Shown here one piece after another: positions 39,134 to 47,463 of a DNA stretch of 64,000 nt. Under the pieces are notes generated by a model that made no database searches, was not told where the DNA came from, and was given only the letters and a program-made list of their open reading frames with translations. Source of the DNA: JBMNEH01 sp050948665 (GTDB lineage Bacteria > Bacillota > Clostridia > Christensenellales > UMGS416); assembly GCA_050948665.1 (NCBI GenBank), contig JBMNEH010000001.1, positions 248,001 to 312,000 on the forward strand, read 5' to 3'. Numbering within the stretch: the first letter of the stretch is position 1; each line of letters starts with the position of its first letter. Both the position numbers and the translations under genes were made by a program.

Positions 39134-39308
39134 GGCATGACCCTATAAAACAGGTAAGAAGGTGAGATGTATGGATTCCGGACGAAGTAACGGTGCCGCA
39201 ACAGACGGGCCGTCAGGACATTCCGTACAGCTTGCCTGTTTGAATACGCAGGACTGACCTGCGGCAGCACCGCACTTCCTTTACCCAAAATAAAAGGAGG
39301 AGCGTTTT
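39134..39308 (+). promoter_or_regulatory. structured mgtE leader, candidate riboswitch
   Basis: Pairings seen: an 11-bp closing stem AAACAGGTAAG (39148-39158) with CTTGCCTGTTT (39231-39241); an inner stem TGTATGGA (39168-39175) with TCCGTACA (39222-39229); a hairpin CGCAGG/CCTGCG at 39248-39264; an alternative pairing GGTGCCGC (39192-39199) with GCGGCAGCACC (39261-39271); and CTTCCTTT (39275-39282) with the SD AAAGGAGG (39293-39300). The last would hide the mgtE ribosome binding site. GGTGAG and TGTATGG recall the M-box Mg2+ riboswitch, but the core is far too short for it. A 7-codon ORF (39167-39190) with an RBS-like AAGGTG lies inside. Confidence 0.55.
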
Positions 39309-40643
39309 ATGCTTGAGGAAATTTTGCAACTTTTGGAGGAACGCCGTCTGGCGGAGCTTTCCCGGAGACTGGGGGAGCTGAACCCCGCCGACATTGCCGC
39401 CACTTTGGAGGAACTGCCGGAAAAAGACCTGCCCCTGGTTTTCCGCATTCTGCCCAAGGACAAGGCGGCGGATACATTTGTTGAACTGGATATCGATATC
39501 CAGGAGCTGTTGATCCACGCCTTCAGCGACAGGGAGCTGAAAGCGGTGATGGATCAACTGTATATGGACGACACGGTGGACATCATCGAAGAGATGCCTG
39601 CCAATGTCGTGCGCCGGATATTGGCGGTCACCACGCCGGAGGATCGGGCGGCCATCAACCAGCTTTTAAGCTACCCGGAGGACAGCGCGGGCAGCCTGAT
39701 GACGGTGGAGTATGTCTCGCTGCCCCGTCAGTTGTCGGTGGACCAGGCGATCCACCGTATCCGCCGCACCGCCGTGGATAAGGAGACGATCTACACCTGT
39801 TATGTCACCGACCCCAACCGGAAACTGATCGGCGTGATCACCGTCAAGGAGCTGCTGACCCAGCCGGGGGACGCCTGTATCAGCGACATCATGGAGGAAA
39901 ACGTGCTGTTTGTCACCACCCATGAGGACAAGGAGCAGGTGGCCCAGCTTTTCAGCAAATATGACATGCTGGCGCTGCCGGTGGTGGACACGGAGCGGCG
40001 GTTGGTGGGCATCATTACGGTAGACGACGCCATCGACGTCATGGAGGAGGAGACCACGGAGGACATCGAGAAGATGGCCGCCATCACCCCTTCGGAAAGG
40101 GATTATCTCCATACCGGGGTATTCACCATATGGAAGCAGCGCATACCCTGGCTGCTGATACTGATGGTCTCTGCTACCTTTACCAGCAAGATCATCAATC
40201 ATTTTGAAACGGCGCTGGCCGCCCAGACGGCGCTGATCGCCTTTATCCCCATGCTGATGGATACCAGCGGCAACGCCGGTTCCCAGTCAGCGGTCACGAT
40301 CATCCGCGGCCTGTCCCTGAATGAGATCGCTCTGCGGGATGTGTTCACCATCATCTGGAAGGAGCTCAGGGTGTCCCTACTTTGCGGCGTATCCCTGGCG
40401 GCGGCGGCCTTCGGGAAGATGCTGCTGATCGACCGGGTGTCATGGATGGTGGCGCTGGTGGTCAGCATCACCATGGCGGCCACGGTGGTGCTGGCAAAGC
40501 TGGTGGGAAGTCTGTTTCCCCTGCTGGCCAAAAGAGTGAAGCTGGACCCGGCCGTGATGGCCAGCCCCTTTATCACCACCATTGTGGACGCTTTGGCGCT
40601 GCTGGTGTATTTCCGGGTGGCCGCGGTACTGCTGCAATTCTAA
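39309..40643 (+). CDS. mgtE: magnesium transporter MgtE
   Basis: 444 aa. The N-terminal Mg2+-sensing helical domain (~1-125), two CBS domains (~130-255), a connecting plug helix and five transmembrane helices (~280-444) occur in the canonical order and length. The conserved P-M-x-M-D-x-S-G-N-x-G-x-Q-S pore segment is present (FIPMLMDTSGNAGSQS). It is a homodimeric Mg2+-selective channel gated by cytosolic Mg2+. The ATG follows AAAGGAGGAGCGTTTT, whose SD can pair with the leader. Single-gene transcript. Confidence 0.95.
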   Translation: MLEEILQLLEERRLAELSRRLGELNPADIAATLEELPEKDLPLVFRILPKDKAADTFVELDIDIQELLIHAFSDRELKAVMDQLYMDDTVDIIEEMPANVVRRILAVTTPEDRAAINQLLSYPEDSAGSLMTVEYVSLPRQLSVDQAIHRIRRTAVDKETIYTCYVTDPNRKLIGVITVKELLTQPGDACISDIMEENVLFVTTHEDKEQVAQLFSKYDMLALPVVDTERRLVGIITVDDAIDVMEEETTEDIEKMAAITPSERDYLHTGVFTIWKQRIPWLLILMVSATFTSKIINHFETALAAQTALIAFIPMLMDTSGNAGSQSAVTIIRGLSLNEIALRDVFTIIWKELRVSLLCGVSLAAAAFGKMLLIDRVSWMVALVVSITMAATVVLAKLVGSLFPLLAKRVKLDPAVMASPFITTIVDALALLVYFRVAAVLLQF

Positions 40644-40644
40644 G

Positions 40645-40693
40645 CCGCGGCGGGTTCCTCCGGGCAGGAGGGGATCCCGGCCGCGGATGTTTA
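40645..40693 (+). terminator. possible mgtE terminator
   Basis: A long hairpin, CCGCGGC/GCCGCGG with inner GGG..TCCTCC/GGAGG..TCCC, followed only by a weak ATGTTTA. Confidence 0.45.
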
Positions 40694-40783
40694 CCCGCAA
40701 GCGCCGGGCATTGGTCCCCGCGAAAGGATCCCCTGCCCGCGGGAAAGCGGGAAAAACCAGAGAGAAGGAGGACGCGTCACCCC

Positions 40784-41314
40784 ATGAAGCGAATGACAAA
40801 AGAGGAGACCAACGCGCGCATCCGGCAGGCCGCGCTTTCCTGTCTCCGGGAGGGGGGACCGGTGACAATGGAGGAGGTGGCCCGGAGGGCGGATATCTCC
40901 CGCCGCACGCTCTACCGTTATTACGGCAGCCGGGAGAAGCTGCTGGAAAGCCTCCGCGGATCCTGGCTGGAGGACTGCCGCCGGGAGCTGAACGCGCTGC
41001 GGCCTCTGGACGCCTACCGAGTGGGACTGGCGGTGTTCCGCACGATCACGGCGTATCTGCCGGAGATACGGGCGTACCGGGAAAGCGGCCGGCTCCCGGT
41101 GCTCTTCAGGATGGTGCAGGAGGAGATGTCCGGGCTGGAACGGACCTATTGCCCGGAAAAAATGGAGGGAAAGCCGGAGCATTATCTGCGCTTTGACGGG
41201 ATCTACCATTCCGCCGGCTTCATCGCGCTGCTGAACGCCTGGCTCAGCGAGGAGCCGGAGCGCACCCCGGAGGAGATGGCGGAGATCTACGCCGCCATCA
41301 TGGACCGCTGCTGA
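40784..41314 (+). CDS. TetR/AcrR family transcriptional regulator
   Basis: 176 aa. The N-terminal HTH (residues ~12-58; IRQAALSCLREGGPVTMEEVARRADISRRTLYRYYGSREKLLE) is typical of TetR. The C-terminal ligand-binding part is short and unassigned. RBS AGAAGGAGG lies 10-16 bases upstream of the ATG. It lies upstream of a MATE exporter gene in the same direction, separated by a bidirectional terminator; regulation of the exporter is possible but not shown. Confidence 0.85.
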   Translation: MKRMTKEETNARIRQAALSCLREGGPVTMEEVARRADISRRTLYRYYGSREKLLESLRGSWLEDCRRELNALRPLDAYRVGLAVFRTITAYLPEIRAYRESGRLPVLFRMVQEEMSGLERTYCPEKMEGKPEHYLRFDGIYHSAGFIALLNAWLSEEPERTPEEMAEIYAAIMDRC

Positions 41315-41648
41315 GGAGGGATGACGGAGCCGGGCGGCGGGATGCCGCGGGCCTTGCCCGGGCGGACTTATATACTATATACAGGAACGGTAAAAAGCCC
41401 CCGACGGGGTTTTTTTGATTATAAAGAGCGCGGATGACGGCGGGAGGTAAGGGACGGAGGGGATTTCGGCTCTTCCGCGTGAGGAACGCAGGGGATAGGG
41501 GGAGAACTCCCGCCTCATCGGTTATGCTTTGGCCGGGCATCCTCATCTTGCGGAAACAGGGAGATTTTGACAGAAGGACGGCCTTGTATTTTCGGCGGAA
41601 AAGGGCTATTATGAAGCGACACGTGTTTTTCCGCGGAAGGAGAAGGAG
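41315..41648 (+). other. TetR-MATE intergenic region with terminator
   Basis: Contains a hairpin AAAAAGCCCC-cga-CGGGGTTTTTTT (41389-41417) that should end the TetR transcript. A TTGACA at 41567-41572 has no -10 at normal spacing; TATTTT lies 14 bp away. No gene is seen. Confidence 0.6.
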
Positions 41649-43058
41649 ATGACACAGGGCAGGGGATTATTGAACGACAGGGAATTTTATAAAAACATGC
41701 TCCGGATCGCGCTGCCCATCGCCGCGCAGAATCTGCTTTCTTCCTCCGCCCATCTGATCGATACGATCATGGTGGGGGCGCTGGGGGAGACCGCTCTCTC
41801 CGCCGTGGGGATGGCCGGACAGTGGAGCTTCTTCATGTTCCTGTTCCTCTTCGGGTTTTCCTCGGGGAGCAGCGTTTTCTTCTCCCAGTACTGGGGCGCC
41901 CGGGATATGCCCCGTATACGGCATACCTTTACATTGGGCATGATGAATATCCTGCTGATCACGATGCTGTTCATGATGGTGGGTCTGGCGGCCCCCGCCT
42001 TTGTGCTGCGTGTGTTCACCCCCGATGAGGCGGTGGTGGAGCTGGGCGTCAGGTACCTCCGGGTGGTTGCCTGGGGATATCTCGCCTCGGCCCTCAATGT
42101 ATATGCCGGCGCCCTTCTCCGCTCGGTGGAACAGGTGAAGCTGACGGTATTCGCCAATGTCACCGCCGTGGCCGTCAATACCTTCTTTAACTGGGTGCTG
42201 ATCTTCGGCAAGTTCGGCGCGCCCGCCATGGGGGTGGAGGGCGCCGCCTGGGCGACCGTTCTCTCCAGTTGGGTCTGTACCCTGATCCTCTACGGCGTTT
42301 CCCTGAGAGACAGAAACATCCTTGTGATGGCACACAAAAAATTCTTCCGGGTTAGGCTTTCCACGCTCAAACGCTTTTATCCCGTGGTACTGCCGGTGGT
42401 ACTGAATGAATCCATCTGGGCGCTGGCGGTGATCGTGATGAATATGGTCTACGGCCGGCTGGGCACCGGGAATTACGCCGCGATGACCGTCAAGAACACC
42501 ATTGAGAACCTGACGTTTACCTTCTTTGTCGGTCTTTCCTCCGCCTGCACCGTCATGGTGGGGAAGCGCATCGGCGCCGGGCAGATAAGGGAGGGACACA
42601 AGGATGCCCAGCGCTTCGGTCTGCTGGCGCCGCTGCTGGCAGTCGTCACGGGCGGGCTTCTCATATTGTTCCGCGGTACCTTGACCGGCCTTTTCGACCT
42701 AAACCCCGAGGTGCGGCAGACGGCCCAGACACTGCTGATCATCAGCTCCTGCATCTATCCTCTGCGCATGTTCAACCATATGAACATCGTGGGAACCTTC
42801 CGGGCGGGCGGGGACACGAGGGCCAGCCTCTTTATTGACGCCGGCGGCGTCTGGCTCTGCTCCGTTCCGTTGGTGGCGGTGACGGGAATGCTCCTGAAGC
42901 TGCCTTTTATCTGGGTGTATTCCATGACGGCGGCGGAGGAGATGGTAAAGTTCGTGCTCGGCGTATGGTATCTTCGTTCCGGCCGGTGGATCAAACCGGT
43001 GACCGTGCCGGCGGTTCCGGCGACAGAAAGTGAGGTCCGCAATGAAAACCAAGCCTGA
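41649..43058 (+). CDS. MATE family efflux transporter
   Basis: 469 aa with 12 hydrophobic segments in two homologous halves. The MATE N-terminal block (LRIALPIAAQNLLSSSAHLIDTIMVGALGE) and the N-F-GxGxPAMGVEGAAWAT segment after TM5 are clear. It is a Na+- or H+-driven exporter of organic cations or other small molecules; substrate unknown. RBS AAGGAGAAGGAG precedes the ATG. The last 17 bases overlap the sulfatase start, indicating co-translation. Confidence 0.92.
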   Translation: MTQGRGLLNDREFYKNMLRIALPIAAQNLLSSSAHLIDTIMVGALGETALSAVGMAGQWSFFMFLFLFGFSSGSSVFFSQYWGARDMPRIRHTFTLGMMNILLITMLFMMVGLAAPAFVLRVFTPDEAVVELGVRYLRVVAWGYLASALNVYAGALLRSVEQVKLTVFANVTAVAVNTFFNWVLIFGKFGAPAMGVEGAAWATVLSSWVCTLILYGVSLRDRNILVMAHKKFFRVRLSTLKRFYPVVLPVVLNESIWALAVIVMNMVYGRLGTGNYAAMTVKNTIENLTFTFFVGLSSACTVMVGKRIGAGQIREGHKDAQRFGLLAPLLAVVTGGLLILFRGTLTGLFDLNPEVRQTAQTLLIISSCIYPLRMFNHMNIVGTFRAGGDTRASLFIDAGGVWLCSVPLVAVTGMLLKLPFIWVYSMTAAEEMVKFVLGVWYLRSGRWIKPVTVPAVPATESEVRNENQA

Positions 43059-44385
43059 CGTAATCCTCTTTAACTGCGACGACATGGGGTACGGCGACCT
43101 GGGATGCTACGGCTCCCGGTGGAATGATACCCCCGCCATCGACCGGCTGGCTGCTGGGGGCGTACGCTTTACCAATTTCTACGCCTGCTCGCCGGTATGC
43201 TCCCCCTCCCGGGCGGGGCTGCTGACCGGTTGTTATCCTACGCGGGTGGATATCCCCAAGGTGCTTTTCCCGGGGGAGGCCGACTGCCTTGCCCTGCGCG
43301 AATATACCCTGGGGAACCTTTTCCGGGACGCTGGCTACCGCACCTGCATGGTGGGAAAGTGGCATCTGGGAGACCAGCCGGGGCATTTGCCCACGGATTT
43401 CGGTTTTGATTCCTACCTGGGGCTGCCCTACAGCAACGATATGGGGATACAGGCAGGCAAGGACCCGGAGAAGACCGTCCCGCTGCCGCTGCTGAAGAAT
43501 GACAGTGTATGGCAGCTTCAGCCCGACCAGCGGGGGCTGACCGAACGGTATGTGGACAGGGCGATGGAATTCCTCCGGGAGGAGGACGACCGGCCCCGGT
43601 TTCTGTATTTTGCCCATATGCATGTGCATCTGCCGCTGTACGCCTCGGATACCTTCGTCAAACGTTCCCGGAACGGGGACTACGGCGCCTGCATAGCATC
43701 GGTGGACTGGTCGGTGGATGTTATAGTGAAGGAGTTGGAGGCCCAGGGCAGGCTGGAAAACACCCTGCTGCTCTTCACCTCCGACAACGGGTCCCTGGGC
43801 TTTTTCGGCGGCTCCAACAAGCCCCTCAGGGGGAACAAGACCACCAACTGGGAGGGAGGCCAGCGGGTGCCGATGATCGCCTACTGGAAGGATCATCTCC
43901 CGGCGGGGAGGATCGCCTCCGGCATCGCCAGCAATATCGATATTCTTCCCACGCTGGCAGGGCTGATCGGACAGCCGCTGTCAGACGCGGTCATTGATGG
44001 GCAGGATCTACGGCCCCTTTTCACCGGCGCATCGGAAGCCGGGAGGGAAGAATTCGTCTACTGGCACGGACGAAATCCCGCCGCCATCCGGCTGGGACGG
44101 TATAAGCTCCATTGCCTGCGGCAGGGACAGCCCGTCCGGGAGTTATATGACCTGGAAGCCGATGTGGGAGAACAGGAGGACCTGGCGGAGAAGCTGCCGG
44201 AGGTCACGGCAGCGCTGGAAGCCCGGTTGGAGGAATGGCGGAGGAAGCTGGGAGACGCCTCCCGGGGGATCATCGGAAGCGAGGTCCGCCCCTGCTACAG
44301 GGCGGAGGATCCCCAGCCGTTGGCGCACTACGATCCCAATCATCCCTATATCATCGCGTCCTATGACAAGAATGAAGTCGGTTAA
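43042..44385 (+). CDS. sulfatase (arylsulfatase-like, Cys type)
   Basis: 447 aa. The formylglycine signature is C53-S-P-S-R-A-G-L-L-T-G, with metal ligands DD (13-14) near the N-terminus, GKWHLG near 108 and SDNGS near 250. Cys53 must be converted to formylglycine, under anaerobic conditions normally by a radical-SAM anSME not seen in this window. No signal peptide is present, so the enzyme is predicted cytoplasmic. Start at the ATG after GAGGTCCGCA; a GTG four codons upstream is inferior. Overlap with the MATE gene is unusual for a sulfatase. Confidence 0.9.
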   Translation: MKTKPDVILFNCDDMGYGDLGCYGSRWNDTPAIDRLAAGGVRFTNFYACSPVCSPSRAGLLTGCYPTRVDIPKVLFPGEADCLALREYTLGNLFRDAGYRTCMVGKWHLGDQPGHLPTDFGFDSYLGLPYSNDMGIQAGKDPEKTVPLPLLKNDSVWQLQPDQRGLTERYVDRAMEFLREEDDRPRFLYFAHMHVHLPLYASDTFVKRSRNGDYGACIASVDWSVDVIVKELEAQGRLENTLLLFTSDNGSLGFFGGSNKPLRGNKTTNWEGGQRVPMIAYWKDHLPAGRIASGIASNIDILPTLAGLIGQPLSDAVIDGQDLRPLFTGASEAGREEFVYWHGRNPAAIRLGRYKLHCLRQGQPVRELYDLEADVGEQEDLAEKLPEVTAALEARLEEWRRKLGDASRGIIGSEVRPCYRAEDPQPLAHYDPNHPYIIASYDKNEVG

Positions 44386-44428
44386 AGCCCCGGAGCACCG
44401 CCCCGCCCGGGGCAACGGGAGGAGAACC

Positions 44429-45097
44429 ATGAAAAAGTTGCTGCCCCTTTTCGCCGCGGCGCTGCTGTGCGCCGGATGCGCCGCGGCGTCGGCGCCAGAG
44501 GCGACGATAAGACCGTTTTTCACCCCGGCCGCCCCGGCAGCGGCGGAAGCGGCGGAGGCGGAGGCGACAAAAACACCCTTGCCCGCCGCTACGCCCGAAG
44601 CGACCGCCCTGCCGGAGAAGGGGCTGGTTTCTGACAAATGGTTTACCCTGGCGGAGGACGGCGTATTCTACGGAGACACCTTCTGCTTCATTCTGCCGGC
44701 CGGATGGGTGGAGGCGGAGGGCGTGGCTCCCTCCGGCACCTACGTGTTTTTCAAGAAAGACTCGGCTGACGGCGGCGCCGTCACACTGGAGCTGACGGAA
44801 GGAGGGGGACGGGAGACGTTTACCGCCGAGGCCTATGCCCGGGCTGTGGAAAAACAGGTGAAGGACAGCGGGGAGGAAGCGACCTGCAAGGTACTTGGTC
44901 AGGAGGATTTCCACGTGGACGGGCGGCAGGCGATCTCCCTCGTCTGCCTGGTCGACAGGGAGGAAGACCCCTGTACGCTGTACGGCTATGTGTTTTTTGA
45001 GGAGGGAAGGCGAATCTTCATCACCTGCAGCGACCCCACGGGCAAATGGAAGAAGGAGTTTTCCGAGATAGGCGGTACGCTGTCCTTCTACGAATGA
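44429..45097 (+). CDS. putative lipoprotein
   Basis: 222 aa. A clear lipoprotein signal (MKKLLPLFAAALLCAGC, Cys17) precedes an Ala/Pro/Thr/Glu-rich linker (~20-70) and a compact C-terminal domain (~75-222) of PsbP/DUF-like beta-sheet character (FCFILPAGWVEAEG ... FITCSDPTGKWKKEF). No specific family assigned. RBS GGGAGGAGAACC precedes the ATG; 43 bp behind the sulfatase gene, probably the same transcript. Confidence 0.65.
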   Translation: MKKLLPLFAAALLCAGCAAASAPEATIRPFFTPAAPAAAEAAEAEATKTPLPAATPEATALPEKGLVSDKWFTLAEDGVFYGDTFCFILPAGWVEAEGVAPSGTYVFFKKDSADGGAVTLELTEGGGRETFTAEAYARAVEKQVKDSGEEATCKVLGQEDFHVDGRQAISLVCLVDREEDPCTLYGYVFFEEGRRIFITCSDPTGKWKKEFSEIGGTLSFYE

Positions 45098-45156
45098 GGG
45101 GTATCCTCCGCGGCAGGCGGCAGCGGGCAGAATCCATATACCGTCATCGCAGGGAA

Positions 45157-45190
45157 TAAAAACTCCGGACCGGCATTCCGGGGTTTTTTG
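45157..45190 (+). terminator. terminator of MATE/sulfatase/lipoprotein transcript
   Basis: AAAAACTCCGG-accggcatt-CCGGGGTTTTTTG. Confidence 0.85.
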
Positions 45191-45219
45191 TTGACGGCGG
45201 GGGACTGCCCGGGTATAAT
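45191..45219 (+). promoter_or_regulatory. promoter of acyl-CoA ligase gene
   Basis: TTGACG, a 17-bp spacer and TATAAT, directly after the preceding terminator. Confidence 0.75.
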
Positions 45220-45253
45220 GATTTCTTGAGACCGACAGATCGGAGGAACGAAT

Positions 45254-47242
45254 TTGCCACAGGATATGCAGCGTTATTTCTTGCATTTAGACAAGCTTGC
45301 CGAGCGCAAGGCCCTGGAAAGGCTTTTCTTCCTTACCGGTATGGACCGGCGGGAACCCTACAGCGTCTGCTGGGAGGAGGGGGAAAAACGGATCTCCTAT
45401 GACCGGATGAAGGAGACGGCGATGCGGTATGCCGCGGCGCTGCGGCGGCTGACGGAGGGGAAGGTCCGCCGCGGATACGCGGGGCTGAAGCTGGACAACT
45501 CTCCCAAGTGGGGAGCGATCTTCTGGGGGCTGCTGGCCGCCGGGTTCAAGCCGGTGCTGATCGGCGCCGCCACCGACCCCCGGGGCACCGCCTATATCCT
45601 CCGGCAGGCCGGCGCGGTGGCCCTTGTGGCATCGGCAACCGACGGGGATTTCGGGATACCGGTGTTTACGCCGGAACAGCTGGAGGCCGCCTTCGGCCGT
45701 GAGGAGGACTTCACCGCCACCTGGGCGGATGAGGTGGCGTTCTGCTCCTCCGGGACGATGACAGAGCCACGGATCTATACCTATAACGGGCAGGCGCTGA
45801 CCGCCGTGATGGAGGTCGCCCGGGCCATCCCCGCCGCCAGCCGGGATATCATGTACCCGGACGGGCAGCTGCTGCGGAACATGGCAATACTGCCCTTTCA
45901 CCATATATTCGGCTTTGTGGCGGTGTTCCTGTGGTACACATTTTTCGGAAAGACGCTGGCCTTCCCCCGGAGCCTTGACCCGGACACCCTGCTGGAAGAC
46001 TGCCGGCGGCTGCGGGTCACCCATATCTACGGGGTGCCCCTCTTGTGGAACCGGGTGGCCAATACCCTGGAGGCCCGGGGGGCGGAGAGGGGCATCAAGG
46101 GGATGCCGGTGCGGAGGATATTACGCCGGGCGGAGGCGCTCCGGGAGGGGCGGAATCTGTACGCCCTGCCGGGCTTCCTGCTGAAAGCGGTGCAAAAGCG
46201 GGCGTTCGGGACGGATATACGATATATGATATCCGGAGGCGGCACCATAGACAGCCGCACCCTCTCGGTGCTGAACGCCATGGGCTACCCCCTGCATAAC
46301 GGCTACGGGCTGACCGAGGCGGGGATCCTCTCGGTGGATACCGAGACCAACCCCGTCCTCCGGACGCAGGGCAGCATCGGCCGCCCGCTGAAGGGGGTGG
46401 AATACCGGATCGAACCCATCGGGGAGAAGGGGGAATACGGGGAGCTGATGATCCGGGGGGAGATGCTGCACACCGCCCGGCTGATCCGGGGGACGAAGGA
46501 GGCGCCGGAGAGGGACGGGGAGGGCTGGTTTGCCACAGGGGACCTGGTGAGCCGGTTTGCCGACGGCCGTTACAGGATCGCCGGCCGCAGCAAGGACGTG
46601 ATCATCAACGCCTCCGGGGAAAATATCCTGCCGGATGAGCTGGAGACCCACTTCAACCGGCTGCCCCACGCGGAGCAGATCTGCGTGCTGGGGCTGAGCG
46701 GCAGCGGGGGCCGGGAGGAAATCGTCCTTGTGGTGCAGCCGGAGGAAGGCGCCACCCGTGAGGACCTTTCCGATATGCGGGACAGGATCTTTGAGGCCAA
46801 TGAGGAGCTGGCCTTCCACCGCCGGGTGCGGTCGGTGCTGCTGGCGGAGGAGCCGATCCCCGTGGTGAACACCATCAAAGTCCAGCGGCAGAAGCTGAAA
46901 AACGCCCTGGAGGATCAGACCTTCCGCTGCATCCGTATGGTGCTGCGAAAGGACGCCGCTCTCTGCGGCGCCCGGGTGAACCGCATCGACCCCGCGCTGG
47001 TGGAGACGGTTCGGTCGGCCTTTGCCGAGGCGCTGAAGATCGATGAGGAGACCATGTCCAATACGGCGCACTTTGTGTACGACTTCGGAGGGGACAGCTT
47101 TGCCTACGCCGGAGTGATGCAAACGCTGACCCAGAACACCGGTCTCACCATCCCCGCGGAGGACTACGGCCGATGCGCCACGGTGAACGACTTTGCCGCG
47201 GCGCTGCAGAAGATCCGGGACGGACAAACCCAGGCGCCCTGA
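45254..47242 (+). CDS. AMP-dependent acyl ligase fused to an acyl carrier domain
   Basis: 662 aa. The adenylate-forming core has CSSGTMTEP (164-172), HNGYGLTEAG (348-357), ATGDLVSRF and GRSKDVIINASGENI. The C-terminal ~75 residues form an acyl/peptidyl carrier domain with the phosphopantetheine site GGDS (Ser615). It should activate a carboxylic or fatty acid as acyl-AMP and load it onto its own carrier arm. It stands alone, with no polyketide or NRPS partner. The TTG start is 7 bases after CGGAGG; the ATG at 45266 is too far from any RBS. Confidence 0.82.
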   Translation: MPQDMQRYFLHLDKLAERKALERLFFLTGMDRREPYSVCWEEGEKRISYDRMKETAMRYAAALRRLTEGKVRRGYAGLKLDNSPKWGAIFWGLLAAGFKPVLIGAATDPRGTAYILRQAGAVALVASATDGDFGIPVFTPEQLEAAFGREEDFTATWADEVAFCSSGTMTEPRIYTYNGQALTAVMEVARAIPAASRDIMYPDGQLLRNMAILPFHHIFGFVAVFLWYTFFGKTLAFPRSLDPDTLLEDCRRLRVTHIYGVPLLWNRVANTLEARGAERGIKGMPVRRILRRAEALREGRNLYALPGFLLKAVQKRAFGTDIRYMISGGGTIDSRTLSVLNAMGYPLHNGYGLTEAGILSVDTETNPVLRTQGSIGRPLKGVEYRIEPIGEKGEYGELMIRGEMLHTARLIRGTKEAPERDGEGWFATGDLVSRFADGRYRIAGRSKDVIINASGENILPDELETHFNRLPHAEQICVLGLSGSGGREEIVLVVQPEEGATREDLSDMRDRIFEANEELAFHRRVRSVLLAEEPIPVVNTIKVQRQKLKNALEDQTFRCIRMVLRKDAALCGARVNRIDPALVETVRSAFAEALKIDEETMSNTAHFVYDFGGDSFAYAGVMQTLTQNTGLTIPAEDYGRCATVNDFAAALQKIRDGQTQAP

Positions 47243-47359
47243 CGGCGCCTTTCCGAAAGACCGGGAGATAAGAAATGTATGCGATTTCATACGATTTCCC
47301 CCGTTTTTCGCCACTTGTTAAGAATAATTAAAAGTTTATCCCCAGAATTGTATTCATTT

Positions 47360-47397
47360 TAACGCCTTCATGCTTGCATGGAGGCGTTTGTTCTGAT
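47360..47397 (+). terminator. terminator before opp operon
   Basis: AACGCCTtcatgcttgcatgGAGGCGTTTGTT. The opp -35 box lies inside the hairpin arm. The ~115 bp before it holds nothing recognised. Confidence 0.6.
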
Positions 47398-47402
47398 ATA
47401 AT
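47374..47402 (+). promoter_or_regulatory. opp operon promoter
   Basis: TTGCAT (47374-47379), a 17-bp spacer and TATAAT (47397-47402), giving a ~55-nt leader before the AAGGAGGAATTCAAC ribosome site. Confidence 0.65.
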
Positions 47403-47463
47403 AGATTATCGATTCGAGTGGATTGTATACACTTGATTCGGATATATCAAGGAGGAATTCAAC

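Noticed and set aside
39134..39308. Canonical M-box (ykoK) Mg2+ riboswitch
   Set aside because: Only short motifs match. The space inside the inner stem is about 46 nt, far less than the M-box core requires.
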